Assembly: GCA_031551755.1 (NCBI GenBank) | Contig: JAVBNE010000016.1 | Span: 1 to 64,000, forward strand | Direction: 5' to 3' | Origin: JAVBMU01 sp031551755 | GTDB taxonomy: Bacteria; Actinomycetota; Actinomycetes; Actinomycetales; Cellulomonadaceae | Length of the DNA: 64,000 bases | In this document: one piece after another, positions 43,729 to 53,387 of the stretch | Layout of the letters: every line of letters begins with the position of its first letter | Numbering within the stretch: position 1 is the first letter of the stretch | The notes under the pieces: generated by a model | Database searches by the model: none | The model's input: only the letters and a program-made list of their open reading frames with translations | Told to the model about the DNA's origin: nothing | Position numbers and translations under genes: made by a program

Positions 43729-44409
43729 GTGAGCACGCGACGTGGAGCGCGGGCCACCCCGGAGCCCGTTCCGAGCATCACCTCAGCTCAGGTGCCCCTC
43801 GGGGAGGACCAGTCCAACCGGATGCGCGTCTACCTCATTCAGATGGGGATTCGCGTTGCCTGCTTCACGGGCGCCTTCTTCGTAGGTGGCGGCTGGCTGA
43901 TGTGGGTCATGGTGGCTGCCGCGATCGTATTGCCGTACACCGCGGTCGTCTTCGCCAACGCGGGCCGGGACCAGGTGCACTACGACACATCCCCGATGGA
44001 ACTGCTCCAACTACAAGCGGCCGCGCATGCCGCACAGGAGGTACCCGTGACACGAGCGGATACGACGGCTGGTTCCCCCGCATTGCCCGCGGCAGGACAC
44101 GGCGGCACATCGACCGCGTCCGAGGCGGCCGCACCCGAGCGTGTGCCAGGCGGTGAGCCGACGACCGACGAAGCGGCCACGGAAGCAAGCGGGTTGATCT
44201 GCTCCGGGAAGGGTTGTCCCCAAACGGCCCGGTGGGCCTTGCTGTGGAACAACCCCAGGATTCACACCCCGGAGCGCCGGAAGGTCTGGTTGTCGTGCGA
44301 CGAACACCTCGATCACCTGGAACGGTTCTTGAACGCCCGGTCGTTCCTGAAGGAGACCATTCCAGTCGACGAACTCGCCACCCACCCCGACGCCGACCGA
44401 GCTTCGTGA
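43729..44409 (+). CDS. DUF3099 protein fused to a C-terminal zinc-site domain
   Basis: A 226-residue protein. Residues of about 15-85 are DUF3099: SITSAQVPLGEDQSNRMRVY, then two membrane helices. A linker of about 65 low-complexity Ala/Thr/Gly/Glu residues leads to a second domain (about 157-215). That domain has CSGKGCPQTARWALLWNN, HTPERRKVWLSCDEHLDHL and a conserved-type end RSFLKETIPV. The second part looks like a separate small actinobacterial protein with a Cys/His zinc site (Cys-x4-Cys and Cys-x2-His-x2-His). The reading frame is continuous through the linker. Its stop overlaps the SURF1 start. Confidence 0.8.
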   Translation: MSTRRGARATPEPVPSITSAQVPLGEDQSNRMRVYLIQMGIRVACFTGAFFVGGGWLMWVMVAAAIVLPYTAVVFANAGRDQVHYDTSPMELLQLQAAAHAAQEVPVTRADTTAGSPALPAAGHGGTSTASEAAAPERVPGGEPTTDEAATEASGLICSGKGCPQTARWALLWNNPRIHTPERRKVWLSCDEHLDHLERFLNARSFLKETIPVDELATHPDADRAS

Positions 44410-45331
44410 GCCCGGACCCCGGTCCCGCGAGTGGCGCCGAGTACCGCCCGCGCAGTTCGCAACAGTGGGCCGTGCTGTTCTGCGGTGTCCTGGCGGTCGT
44501 GGCCCTCTGCTTGTTGGCAGGGCGCTGGCAATGGCATCGCTACGAATCCCGCGAGGCCGAGATAGCCCGGATCGAGTCCAACTACAAGGCGACACCCGTT
44601 CCCCTCGACCACCTGGCCACGGTGAACAAGACGCTGGACTCCGACGATGTCTGGCGCCCGGCGACCGTTCGCGGGCACTACGACCCGGCGGCCACCGTTC
44701 TGCTGCGTAATCGTCCGGTCGGGGGCCAACCCGGGTTCCATGTGTTGGTACCGTTCCGGATCTCCACGGGAAGCGACCCCGGTGACGTCATGGTGATCGA
44801 CCGCGGTTTCGTCCCCTGGGGGGCCGATGCGAGCACCCCCGAAGAGATCCCGGCACCGCCGGCTGGGGATGTCACGATCACCGTGACCCTGCGCACCGAT
44901 GAGCCCGCGGGACGCAAGGACGCTCCCCCCGGCCAGGTACACACCATCAACTCGGCGCAGGTACTCGCGGCCGCTACGGACGGCGGGTCGGCGGACGCGG
45001 CCACCGTGCGGGCCTACGGCCAGCTGCGCACCGAAAGCCCTGCTCCGGCCACCACCCCGACCGCGCTGCCAGCCCCCGACACCGACCCGCGCTCCCACCT
45101 GTCCTATGCGATCCAGTGGTGCGTGTTCGCGGCGGGCGCCTTGGGCGGCTTCTTCCTGCTGGTCCGGCGGGACCGCCGCGACCGGCTCGGTGAGGCCGTC
45201 ACCGCGGGCGACCTCATCGCCGCCCAGGGGCACGATGCACGCCCCCGCCGAGCGCCCCGAAGCACGCGCCCCACCGCCGAAGACGAAGAAGATGCGCTGA
45301 TCGACGCACAGTTCCCCGACGACCGCGCACC

Positions 45332-45359
<28 letters not shown>
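44406..45359 (+). CDS. SURF1-family cytochrome oxidase assembly protein
   Basis: A 317-residue membrane protein. An N-terminal helix (about 17-36) precedes GRWQWHRYESREAEI, and VMVIDRGFVPWG is the SURF1 hallmark. A C-terminal helix (WCVFAAGALGGFFLLV) precedes a charged tail of about 70 residues. SURF1 assists haem a insertion into cytochrome c oxidase. The GTG at 44406 overlaps the DUF3099 stop by four bases, so the longer frame from 44214 is not used. Convergent with the ABC-F gene by 28 bp. Confidence 0.88.
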
Positions 45360-46927
<1,568 letters not shown>

Positions 46928-47095
46928 AGGGGGTCCTTTTCGCGGGAGGCCGCCGGCACTGACGCGGGGCAAGGCATGGGCCGGGAGAACCACACGAGTG
47001 TAGTCGGGTGGCCGAGCGGGTGAAAGCTGTCGGTTGCGAATGGGACCTTTGCGGGAAGCTGTGTCCGAATACGCCACCGTCCGCCGGAGGACCGG

Positions 47096-47101
47096 TACGG
47101 T
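47096..47101 (+). promoter_or_regulatory. -10 box next to the metallopeptidase start
   Basis: TACGGT lies seven bases before the GTG at 47109; no ribosome binding site is seen. Confidence 0.4.
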
Positions 47102-47108
47102 GGGCGGC

Positions 47109-48020
47109 GTGACGTTCAACGAGGGCCAGGATTTTCAGGGTGGGCGCGTCCGTAAGGGTGCTGGGCGCGGAACCATGGTGGCGGGTGGCGGCATCGGTGC
47201 CGTCGTTATCGCAGTCGTTGCGACCCTGCTCAGCGGGGGAAGCATCAACCCGGCCGATCTGCTGTCCGCCTTCGTGGGCGACGGGACTTCGACCTCGGCG
47301 GACGGTGCGACCGACGTCGAGACGCTCGGCGATTGCACGGTCGAACAGGCAAATACCGACCGCGACTGCCGACTCGCCGCTACCGCGTACTCCCTGGACG
47401 AGTTCTGGGCCAAGACCCTGCCCGCCCAGGCCGGTACCAATTACGTCGAACCCGGTGTCGTCTCCTTCTCCGGTTCGGTGCAGACCGGTTGCGGATCGGC
47501 CAGCGCAGCCATGGGACCGTTCTACTGCCCGCCCGATCAGACCGTCTACATCGATGTCAGTTTCTACGACGAGCTCAAGAGCAGGTTCGGCGCCTCCGGC
47601 GGGCCGCTCGCTGAGGAGTACGTGATCGCACACGAGTTCGGCCACCACATCGAACAACTGTCGGGAGCGATGGACTCAGCGAACCGTTCGGGCTCCGGCC
47701 CCACCTCGGATTCGGTGCGGATCGAGCTGATGGCAGACTGCCTCGCCGGCATGTGGGCCGGGGATGCCTCCCGCACGACCTACCCACCGCGCACGAAACC
47801 GTTCCTCAGCCCGATCACCGATGCTCAGCTCAAGGACGCCCTGGATGCCGCCGCGTCGGTCGGTGACGACCACATCCAGCAAGAGGCGACCGGCAGGGTC
47901 AGCCCGGAGGGCTTCACCCACGGCACCAGCGAACAGCGCATGCGCTGGTTCAAGACCGGCTACGACGGGGGCACCCTAGCTACCTGCAACGCCCTCGAGG
48001 TGAAGGCTTCCGACCTCTGA
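47109..48020 (+). CDS. YpfJ-type neutral zinc metallopeptidase
   Basis: A 303-residue membrane-anchored protease. A single helix (about 19-42) follows a short cytoplasmic N-terminus. The zinc site VIAHEFGHHIEQL (HExxH near residue 174) and RIELMADCLAGMWAGD downstream supply the ligands. Four Cys residues (DCTVEQANTDRDC and others) may form disulfides outside. The substrate is unknown. The GTG at 47109 fits the promoter box and the start of the conserved sequence FNEGQDFQGGRV. It is divergent from the ABC-F gene with 181 bp between; nothing else was seen there. Confidence 0.88.
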   Translation: MTFNEGQDFQGGRVRKGAGRGTMVAGGGIGAVVIAVVATLLSGGSINPADLLSAFVGDGTSTSADGATDVETLGDCTVEQANTDRDCRLAATAYSLDEFWAKTLPAQAGTNYVEPGVVSFSGSVQTGCGSASAAMGPFYCPPDQTVYIDVSFYDELKSRFGASGGPLAEEYVIAHEFGHHIEQLSGAMDSANRSGSGPTSDSVRIELMADCLAGMWAGDASRTTYPPRTKPFLSPITDAQLKDALDAAASVGDDHIQQEATGRVSPEGFTHGTSEQRMRWFKTGYDGGTLATCNALEVKASDL

Positions 48021-48070
48021 CGGGCAACTCTGCTTCCTCAGGAGGAACTGCCACTTTCGGACGTCCACCC

Positions 48071-50359
48071 GTGAGGCCGGGCGCGCAAACGCGCGCTCTG
48101 CTCGACTTCCACGCACCGTTGATCGCCCGAGCCCGTGGAGTGCTGGACCATTTCGACGCCGTGACCCTCGCGATCGCCGAGTGGGTCCATGCCGACGAGC
48201 GTCGGCGTGCTCGCGAGGAACTTGAGCACGTCGACGTGGGCAGACTGGGCGAGACCACCGACCGCAACCTGCGCCTGACCGCAATCCACGCAGCCGGGTA
48301 CCGGACCGCGGCCGACCTGCTCGGCGTCACCGCGGCGACGCTCGATTCGCTTCCTGGAGTCGGTGACACCACCGCGCGAGGTGTCGTGGCCGCCGTCGAC
48401 CAGCTCGCAAAGGCAGCGATCGCCCTGCGGCCGCTGCGCATCACCCTCGACCGAGCCGGCCTCCCCACCCCCACCGGCGCCGACCGACTCCTCGCATTGC
48501 TGCACCGTTACCAACGCCTGCATCCACTCCTGGATCCCCACCGCCGCAAGCTCGCGGATTACGTGCGTTTCGCCAGTCAGGCCCTTGACGCGGCCCGGCC
48601 GGCTCGATACTCGGCCAGACTGCGCCTGTCACTACCCCGCACCCGACGCGCGGCGCACGCCGCCCTCGTGAGCCTGCAGGTCTGGGACGCTAACGTCGCA
48701 CGAGGCGACGACGCACTACCCGAACTCCTGGATCGCGCGGAGCCGGAAATCGGGCGACCCGACCCTGGACTGTTCGAGCTCACAGCCGACTTCGGCCGCC
48801 GGTCCGCCGAGTACTACACGGCCCTCCAAGCTGTCGCACCGCAGGCGATCGACGCGCTGGCCGCTCGCGGGCTGCTCCCCCAGGACCTCGCCGACCGGGT
48901 GGAAGCCCATCCTCTCGACACCAGCCTCCTGCACGTCTCACTACGCGGATACCAGGAGTTCGGAGCGCGCTTCGTACTCGAACAAGGCCGGGTCCTCCTC
49001 GGAGACGAGATGGGGCTCGGCAAGACTGTGCAGGCGCTCGCCGCGATGACGCATCTCGCCCGCGACGGCCACCGCCGCTTCCTCGTGGTGTGCCCAGCGT
49101 CATTGCTGGCAACCTGGGAACGGGAAGTCACATGCCGCTCCACCCTGAGCGTTCGCCGGATCCACGGCGACAGCCGCGAGAAGGCGCTCGCTGCCTGGGA
49201 ATCCGAAGGTGGGGTCGGACTGACGACCTTCGACGGTCTCGCCCACATCGGCCTCGAAGAGCCACAACACGGGTCACCGTCAACCCTGGCGACCTCGGAG
49301 CGAGTGGGACTGCTCGTCGTCGATGAGGCCCAGCAAGTCAAGAATCCGAAGGCCGCGCGGTCGAGACTCGTCGCCCGCTGGGCGGCCCGATGTGCCCGCG
49401 TGTTGCTGATGTCCGGCACACCGATGGACAACCGTCTTGCGGAGTTCCTCGCCCTCATCGAGATGCTCCACCCGGGCCTGTCGCAATCCTTCCCCCGGCA
49501 CCTGAGCCTTCTTGGACCCGGGGCATTCCGCCGCTCGGTCGCGCACGTATACCTCCGGCGGAACCAGGCCGATGTGCTCGTCGAGTTGCCCGATGTCGTC
49601 GCCTCAGATGATTGGGTCGATCTCAGCGCCTCCGAAGAGGCGGCGTACCGAGCGGCCGTTGCCAGCGGAAACCTCATGGCGATGCGTCAGGCCGCCTGGC
49701 ACCCGGACCCCACTGGCGCACTGCCCGCCAAACTCGAACGGCTCATCGAGATCGTGGAAGAAGCCCGGAGCGAACTGCGCAGCACCCTGGTCTTCTCTTA
49801 CTTCCACGCCACGCTGGACGCAGCGACCGCCGGCCTGCGAGCCCGGGGCATCACCGTTCACGGACCGCTGACCGGCGACGTGCCGTTGGCGCGCCGCAGC
49901 GAGATCGTCGACGCATTCACCCGTGACGCCGCCTCCGTCCTCGTGGCGCAGGTATCAGTCGGCGGCACCGGCCTCAATCTCCAAACCGCGAGCGTCGTGG
50001 TGCTCTGCGAGCCCCAGCTGACCCCCGGTCTCGAAGACCAAGCGGTTGCGCGGGCCAACCGGATGGGCCAGGTACACACCGTGCGTTCCCACCGGCTGCT
50101 GGGCGTGCGCGGTGTCGACGAGCGGATCGTTGAGATGCTGGCGGACAAGCGCGAGGTGTTCGACGGCTATATCCGCGTTTCCAGCCTCGCCCAAGCTGCC
50201 GTCTCGTCGACGGACGTCACCCGCGGCGATCTTGCACGGAACGTCGTGGCCGCTGAACAAGCCCGTCTGGGCTACGGCCCCTGGTGGGATGAGGTCACGA
50301 CACCCGGGAACAATGACACCCGGGCGATGGACACCCCGAGAATGCCGCCGACCGGCTGA
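48071..50359 (+). CDS. SNF2-family helicase with N-terminal helix-hairpin-helix
   Basis: A 762-residue DNA translocase. Near residues 90-112 TLDSLPGVGDTTARGVVAAV is a helix-hairpin-helix. The SNF2 core starts near 290 (LRGYQEFGARFVLEQ), with DEMGLGKT near 312, DEAQ near 418 and LMSGTPMDNR near 447. The second lobe has VSVGGTGLNLQTASVVVLC and AVARANRMGQVHTVRSHRLL. Motifs Ia to VI are all recognisable, so it should be active. It stands alone; the preceding metallopeptidase stop is 50 bp upstream. No methylase or nuclease is nearby, so a defence role is not indicated. DNA repair is a reasonable guess. Confidence 0.85.
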   Translation: MRPGAQTRALLDFHAPLIARARGVLDHFDAVTLAIAEWVHADERRRAREELEHVDVGRLGETTDRNLRLTAIHAAGYRTAADLLGVTAATLDSLPGVGDTTARGVVAAVDQLAKAAIALRPLRITLDRAGLPTPTGADRLLALLHRYQRLHPLLDPHRRKLADYVRFASQALDAARPARYSARLRLSLPRTRRAAHAALVSLQVWDANVARGDDALPELLDRAEPEIGRPDPGLFELTADFGRRSAEYYTALQAVAPQAIDALAARGLLPQDLADRVEAHPLDTSLLHVSLRGYQEFGARFVLEQGRVLLGDEMGLGKTVQALAAMTHLARDGHRRFLVVCPASLLATWEREVTCRSTLSVRRIHGDSREKALAAWESEGGVGLTTFDGLAHIGLEEPQHGSPSTLATSERVGLLVVDEAQQVKNPKAARSRLVARWAARCARVLLMSGTPMDNRLAEFLALIEMLHPGLSQSFPRHLSLLGPGAFRRSVAHVYLRRNQADVLVELPDVVASDDWVDLSASEEAAYRAAVASGNLMAMRQAAWHPDPTGALPAKLERLIEIVEEARSELRSTLVFSYFHATLDAATAGLRARGITVHGPLTGDVPLARRSEIVDAFTRDAASVLVAQVSVGGTGLNLQTASVVVLCEPQLTPGLEDQAVARANRMGQVHTVRSHRLLGVRGVDERIVEMLADKREVFDGYIRVSSLAQAAVSSTDVTRGDLARNVVAAEQARLGYGPWWDEVTTPGNNDTRAMDTPRMPPTG

Positions 50360-50386
50360 CACCCACAACCCGCGTGTCCCGGTCGG

Positions 50387-50890
50387 TCAGCCCGGGAGAA
50401 TGGCCGACATCGTCGACGACTGCTCAGACTGCTTCACGTAGTCGATCGCGAGCACAACACCCAGCACGACCAGTTCGTCGGCCGGCTGTTCGATCTCGAT
50501 CGCGTAGGTATCGCGCATCGCCATCCACCTCTTGTGCACGCGACCGACGAGGGCACCGCCACGCTGGAGATCGAAACTCATATCCCAGATGTTGCCGCTC
50601 ACGGCCAGCCCGGGGCCGTCCACGGCATAGGAGGGCCGGAAGAGGGTGAACTCCTTCGCGATGGTGGCGACCTGGACACCCTCGACCTCGACGAAGAACT
50701 TGGGCAGCCATGACACCGGCTGCTTCCACACTCGCGCGCACTCCCGGCCGGCCGCGTCGGCGATCGTGAACTGTTTAGGGATCTGGAAGAGGCTGCCCGC
50801 GACGGTGTACACCGGCTCGCCTTGCTCGTTGTTCACCGTGAAGCGTTCGCGGAACGACCAGAGCTTCTGGTTGACGATCAGACGGTGCAC
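50387..50890 (-). CDS. LURP-one/YxjI-related protein
   Basis: A 167-residue soluble protein with a tubby-like beta barrel. Features are VNQKLWSFRERFTVNNEQGE at the N-terminus, AGSLFQIPKQFTI, VATIAKEFTLFRPSY and GNIWDMSFDL. Function of the family is unknown; plant members respond to infection. The GTG at 50890 has AAAGGAG at good spacing, and the frame to 50932 is not supported. Its upstream region is interrupted by the 2.37-kb insertion that separates it from sufT, so it may once have been transcribed with the suf genes. Confidence 0.85.
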   Translation of the reverse strand: MHRLIVNQKLWSFRERFTVNNEQGEPVYTVAGSLFQIPKQFTIADAAGRECARVWKQPVSWLPKFFVEVEGVQVATIAKEFTLFRPSYAVDGPGLAVSGNIWDMSFDLQRGGALVGRVHKRWMAMRDTYAIEIEQPADELVVLGVVLAIDYVKQSEQSSTMSAILPG

Positions 50891-50988
50891 GCGAGGCTCC
50901 TTTGCGGTTGGACCGCTCCCGGCGACCCCCACCGCTGGCGGCTTGGAGCACCGAAAGAGCTGGCCGTGCCCGCCGGACGGTCATGGCG

Positions 50989-51019
50989 ACGGACAACCCG
51001 CACAAAGTATCAGACGTTG
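50989..51019 (+). repeat. 31-bp direct repeat, left copy
   Basis: A 31-bp sequence identical to 53357-53387, beginning ACGGACAACCCGCACAAAGT. Flanking bases differ (G before and G after; A and A at the other copy). The repeat lies about 100 bp upstream of the LURP-one start and its reverse complement contains TACTTT, a possible -10 box for that gene. Confidence 0.95.
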
Positions 51020-51258
51020 GATTACGCAGTGCGCCCTGGCCTGCCAGCGCCCCGCTGGTAGGTGAACGGGACGACCAGCGGGTTCCGGGCCGCCGAGTTC
51101 GCAGGCGCTAGCGAACTAACGATCCCAAGCGGGATGTCTCCGCTCGCCAAGCACTCCGTGCACCTCGGCAGGGGGGTGCCTGAGTCCGCATTCCCTCCCA
51201 ATGACCTCCGTGCATCTCGTGACCGGCTCCAGGCGAAACAGCCGTCCCGTCGAAGTAG
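51020..51258. other. Left end of the insertion, no gene
   Basis: No supported reading frame or RNA was seen between the left repeat and the TIR-SAVED stop. Short GC-rich complementary stretches occur near 51043-51080 (CAGCGCCCCGCTG-like), with no obvious attachment site beyond the 31-bp repeat. Confidence 0.4.
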
Positions 51259-52524
51259 TCAGGCGGCCATCAGCACACTGATGGGGTTGCCCTGGTCCGC
51301 AGGGCGGCACCTCAGCGCCGGAACGTACCGGTGCTCGCCTCCGCCATCGTCCCACTCGTACAACACCGTCGTAAGCGTGTTTAGGTGGCGCCCGATCAGC
51401 GGGGCGAGCGCGAAAGGTCCGCGATAGAAAAGGTGCACCTCAGCACCACCGTGCCGAGACGACAGGGCGCGCGCGAGGCTCGCGGCGTGGTTGGCATACC
51501 TGCTGGCGTCCTCTGGGCGCAGCATTCCTTCATGGGCCGCGCGCACGTGCGCCGTCGCAGCCATGGCTGGCCCGTCCCGTAGGAATGCGTCCCATGCGGC
51601 ATCGCTGCGGTCGGAAATCAGGTCGAGGAAGAGAGCAATACTTCTCGCGTCGTCGACCCCAGTCGTCTGCTCCACGACTGCCAGTGCATCTGCTGTGCTG
51701 AAGTCGGGAGAGGCGCCGACCCACGGTTCCCCCCCGTAGTTGTCGAGGACCTCCATGACGCCGACACGCGTCGCAGGAAGTAACGCGCCAAGAGCTATGG
51801 CGACACTCGGGTGGGCTCCGCCGCTGAGCCGCACCGATCGTGTGCCCGCAACGGTAACCGCGTTCGGCAGCTTCGGGGCAGCGTCGACGAAGAACCTCAG
51901 ACCGAGCGGCCCCGGGAGCCGACCTTCTTCAGCTGGCTGAAGGCGCAGATCGAGTTCTGCGCCACTCCTGTCGTACGTGGACCCGTGGTTTCGGGTCTGG
52001 ACACTGACGTGCAGCCAGCCGTCGTTGGCGGCGACTCGCTCGCGCAGATTCCTCATACGGAGCTGCCGAACGCCATCGACAAGGTTCCGCATCTCCTGCG
52101 GCTTGTCGATTCCGTATTGGAGGAAACCCGACAATCGATCGTCAGGCCGCCCGAGGAGGCGGTCTGGTGCGCGGTAGTCGGTTCCTCCGGATGCGGCACG
52201 GATGTTGTTCGCGATGGCCAAGCTGAACTCGGTGCGCTCGGCGAGGTCAATCAGCTCCGGTGCCTCTATCTCACGGACGATCTCACTCTTCTCGACCTCG
52301 GGCGTGATCACCAGAACCCCGCCAGCGAGACCCTCACCCAGGGCCTCCTGGATGCGGGTCTTAGTGTCACCAGGAAGCAGATCGCGCACATCTCGCCAAA
52401 CCGGCACCCCGGCGGCGCGCAAGCGCCACTCAATCTCCGTGGCTAGAGGCGTGCCATCGCTCTGGCGGTATGACACGAAGTGAGCTCCCAGCGGGTCGAA
52501 GCTCTTCACTGGTCCAAACGGCAT
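51259..52524 (-). CDS. TIR-SAVED protein, CBASS-type NADase effector
   Basis: A 421-residue two-domain protein. The TIR domain (about 1-105) has HFVSYRQSDG (Ser18-Tyr-Arg), VPVWRDVRDLLPGD near 41-53, GGVLVITPEV and Ser80-x4-Glu85 (KSEIVREIE), where Glu85 is the candidate catalytic residue for NAD+ cleavage. The C-terminal half (about 165-421) fits SAVED: LSGGAHPSVAIALGALLPAT, SIALFLDLISD, and the signature HLFYRGPFALAPLIGRHLN followed by TTVLYEWDD and YVPALRC. TIR-SAVED proteins form filaments on binding cyclic tri-adenylate and destroy NAD+. The ATG at 52524 has GAGGGGAG upstream. No cyclase or Cap2/Cap3 gene is in the insertion or elsewhere in the window. Confidence 0.85.
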   Translation of the reverse strand: MPFGPVKSFDPLGAHFVSYRQSDGTPLATEIEWRLRAAGVPVWRDVRDLLPGDTKTRIQEALGEGLAGGVLVITPEVEKSEIVREIEAPELIDLAERTEFSLAIANNIRAASGGTDYRAPDRLLGRPDDRLSGFLQYGIDKPQEMRNLVDGVRQLRMRNLRERVAANDGWLHVSVQTRNHGSTYDRSGAELDLRLQPAEEGRLPGPLGLRFFVDAAPKLPNAVTVAGTRSVRLSGGAHPSVAIALGALLPATRVGVMEVLDNYGGEPWVGASPDFSTADALAVVEQTTGVDDARSIALFLDLISDRSDAAWDAFLRDGPAMAATAHVRAAHEGMLRPEDASRYANHAASLARALSSRHGGAEVHLFYRGPFALAPLIGRHLNTLTTVLYEWDDGGGEHRYVPALRCRPADQGNPISVLMAA

Positions 52525-52634
52525 CGCGTTCTCCCCTCAACGATCTGCGGCCGACGCAGGTCATGCGTGACTCTGAACCTACCGCCAGCGGAGGCTTCGA
52601 ACACCGCCGCGCCGCGCGGGAAACACGAGGCCGT

Positions 52635-53340
52635 CTAGTGGTCCGAGTTGGAAGTCTTCTCATGGTTGGCCTTCGCGAGGATCTGGTCGGTGGTCGTGGT
52701 TCAGACGAACGGGTGTGCCCGGTCCTCGTTCCAGTTGTTGATAAATGAGCGGATCTTGGCGTTGAGGTCTTTGACGGATCCGAAGGTGCCGCGGCGGATG
52801 GCTTATAGCGTTCGATGATGGCGAACCAGACCTCGACGAGATTCATCCAGGATGGGTGCGTGGGTGTGGAGGGACGACGATCCGCGAGTTGAGCCGCCAG
52901 CCAGGCCTTGGCCTCGGGAGTTTTGTACGCGGCGCAGTTGTCCATGGACCGGATGCAGCGGTACCTGCGGGCGCGCGCAAGCGACCGCTTGAGGAAAGCG
53001 AGGAATTCCTGGCGGCGGTGACGCGGTTTGAGGGCCGCGGTCACCGCCCAGTCACGATCTCCAGGGCCGCGAACAGCGTCGAGGTCCCGTGGCGCACGTA
53101 GTCGTAGGAGCGACGCTCGATCGTGTGCGGCTGCATCGGCAGCACCGGGGCGGTGCGGTCCAGCGCCTGGATTAGGGACCTCTCGTCCACGCACAGCACG
53201 ATCACGTTGTCCGGCGGGGCCAGGTACAGCCCCTCGACCTCGGTGACCTTGGCGACCAGCTGCGGGTCGGTGGAGAACCCGAACGACTCGGCCCGCACGC
53301 CTAGATCCCTGTTCTTCCTGGCCCCAAGCGCCCCACCGGC
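52635..53340 (-). pseudogene. Decayed IS630-family transposase, N-terminus missing
   Basis: The homology is split over three frames. The first part runs FGFSTDPQLVAKVTEVEGLY to ALEIVTGR (CVDE supplies the first catalytic Asp). One missing base near 53046 shifts to RHRRQEFLAFLK, SMDN (second Asp) and MNLVEVWF (Glu). A second missing base near 52801 shifts to IRRGTFGSVKDLN and FINNWNEDRAHPFV, where a TGA at 52701-52703 replaces the expected Trp. The end is TDQILAKAN and a stop at 52635. The DDE residues remain, but about 130 N-terminal residues are absent: homology stops beside the right repeat. It cannot make an active enzyme. Confidence 0.85.
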
Positions 53341-53356
53341 CGCCCTCGTTACCTGA

Positions 53357-53387
53357 ACGGACAACCCGCACAAAGTATCAGACGTTG
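53357..53387 (+). repeat. 31-bp direct repeat, right copy, at the sufT 3' end
   Basis: Identical to 50989-51019. On the minus strand it encodes the last three bases of codons before and including the sufT TGA (53378-53380), then runs on into the insertion. The sufT reading frame is intact. Confidence 0.95.

Larger units (their letters stand above)
50989..53387. mobile_element. Insertion of about 2.37 kb flanked by 31-bp direct repeats
   Basis: Two identical 31-bp repeats bound a segment of 2368 bp (one repeat plus content) inserted between sufT and the LURP-one gene, which are in the same orientation. The right repeat contains the sufT stop codon. Removing one repeat plus the content would leave LURP-one about 90 bp downstream of sufT. 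Integration at the 3' end of a gene with duplication of the terminal bases is typical of site-specific recombinase elements, but no integrase gene is present. Content: 240 bp without genes, the TIR-SAVED gene, and a decayed IS630 transposase. Confidence 0.75.

Noticed and set aside
48071..50890. SNF2 helicase plus LURP-one as part of a defence system with TIR-SAVED
   Set aside because: The 31-bp repeat separates these genes from the TIR-SAVED gene, and both look like resident chromosomal genes.
52430..53371. Long minus-strand frame of 313 codons across the IS630 remnant
   Set aside because: Only the middle part matches transposase; the start and end are out-of-frame sequence and overlap the TIR-SAVED start. 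It is an artefact of the frameshifted pseudogene.
50989..53387. 31-bp repeats as a target-site duplication of the IS630 element
   Set aside because: IS630 elements duplicate only TA, and the remnant covers only part of the interval. The repeats are far too long and one is tied to the sufT end, so they belong to a different insertion.
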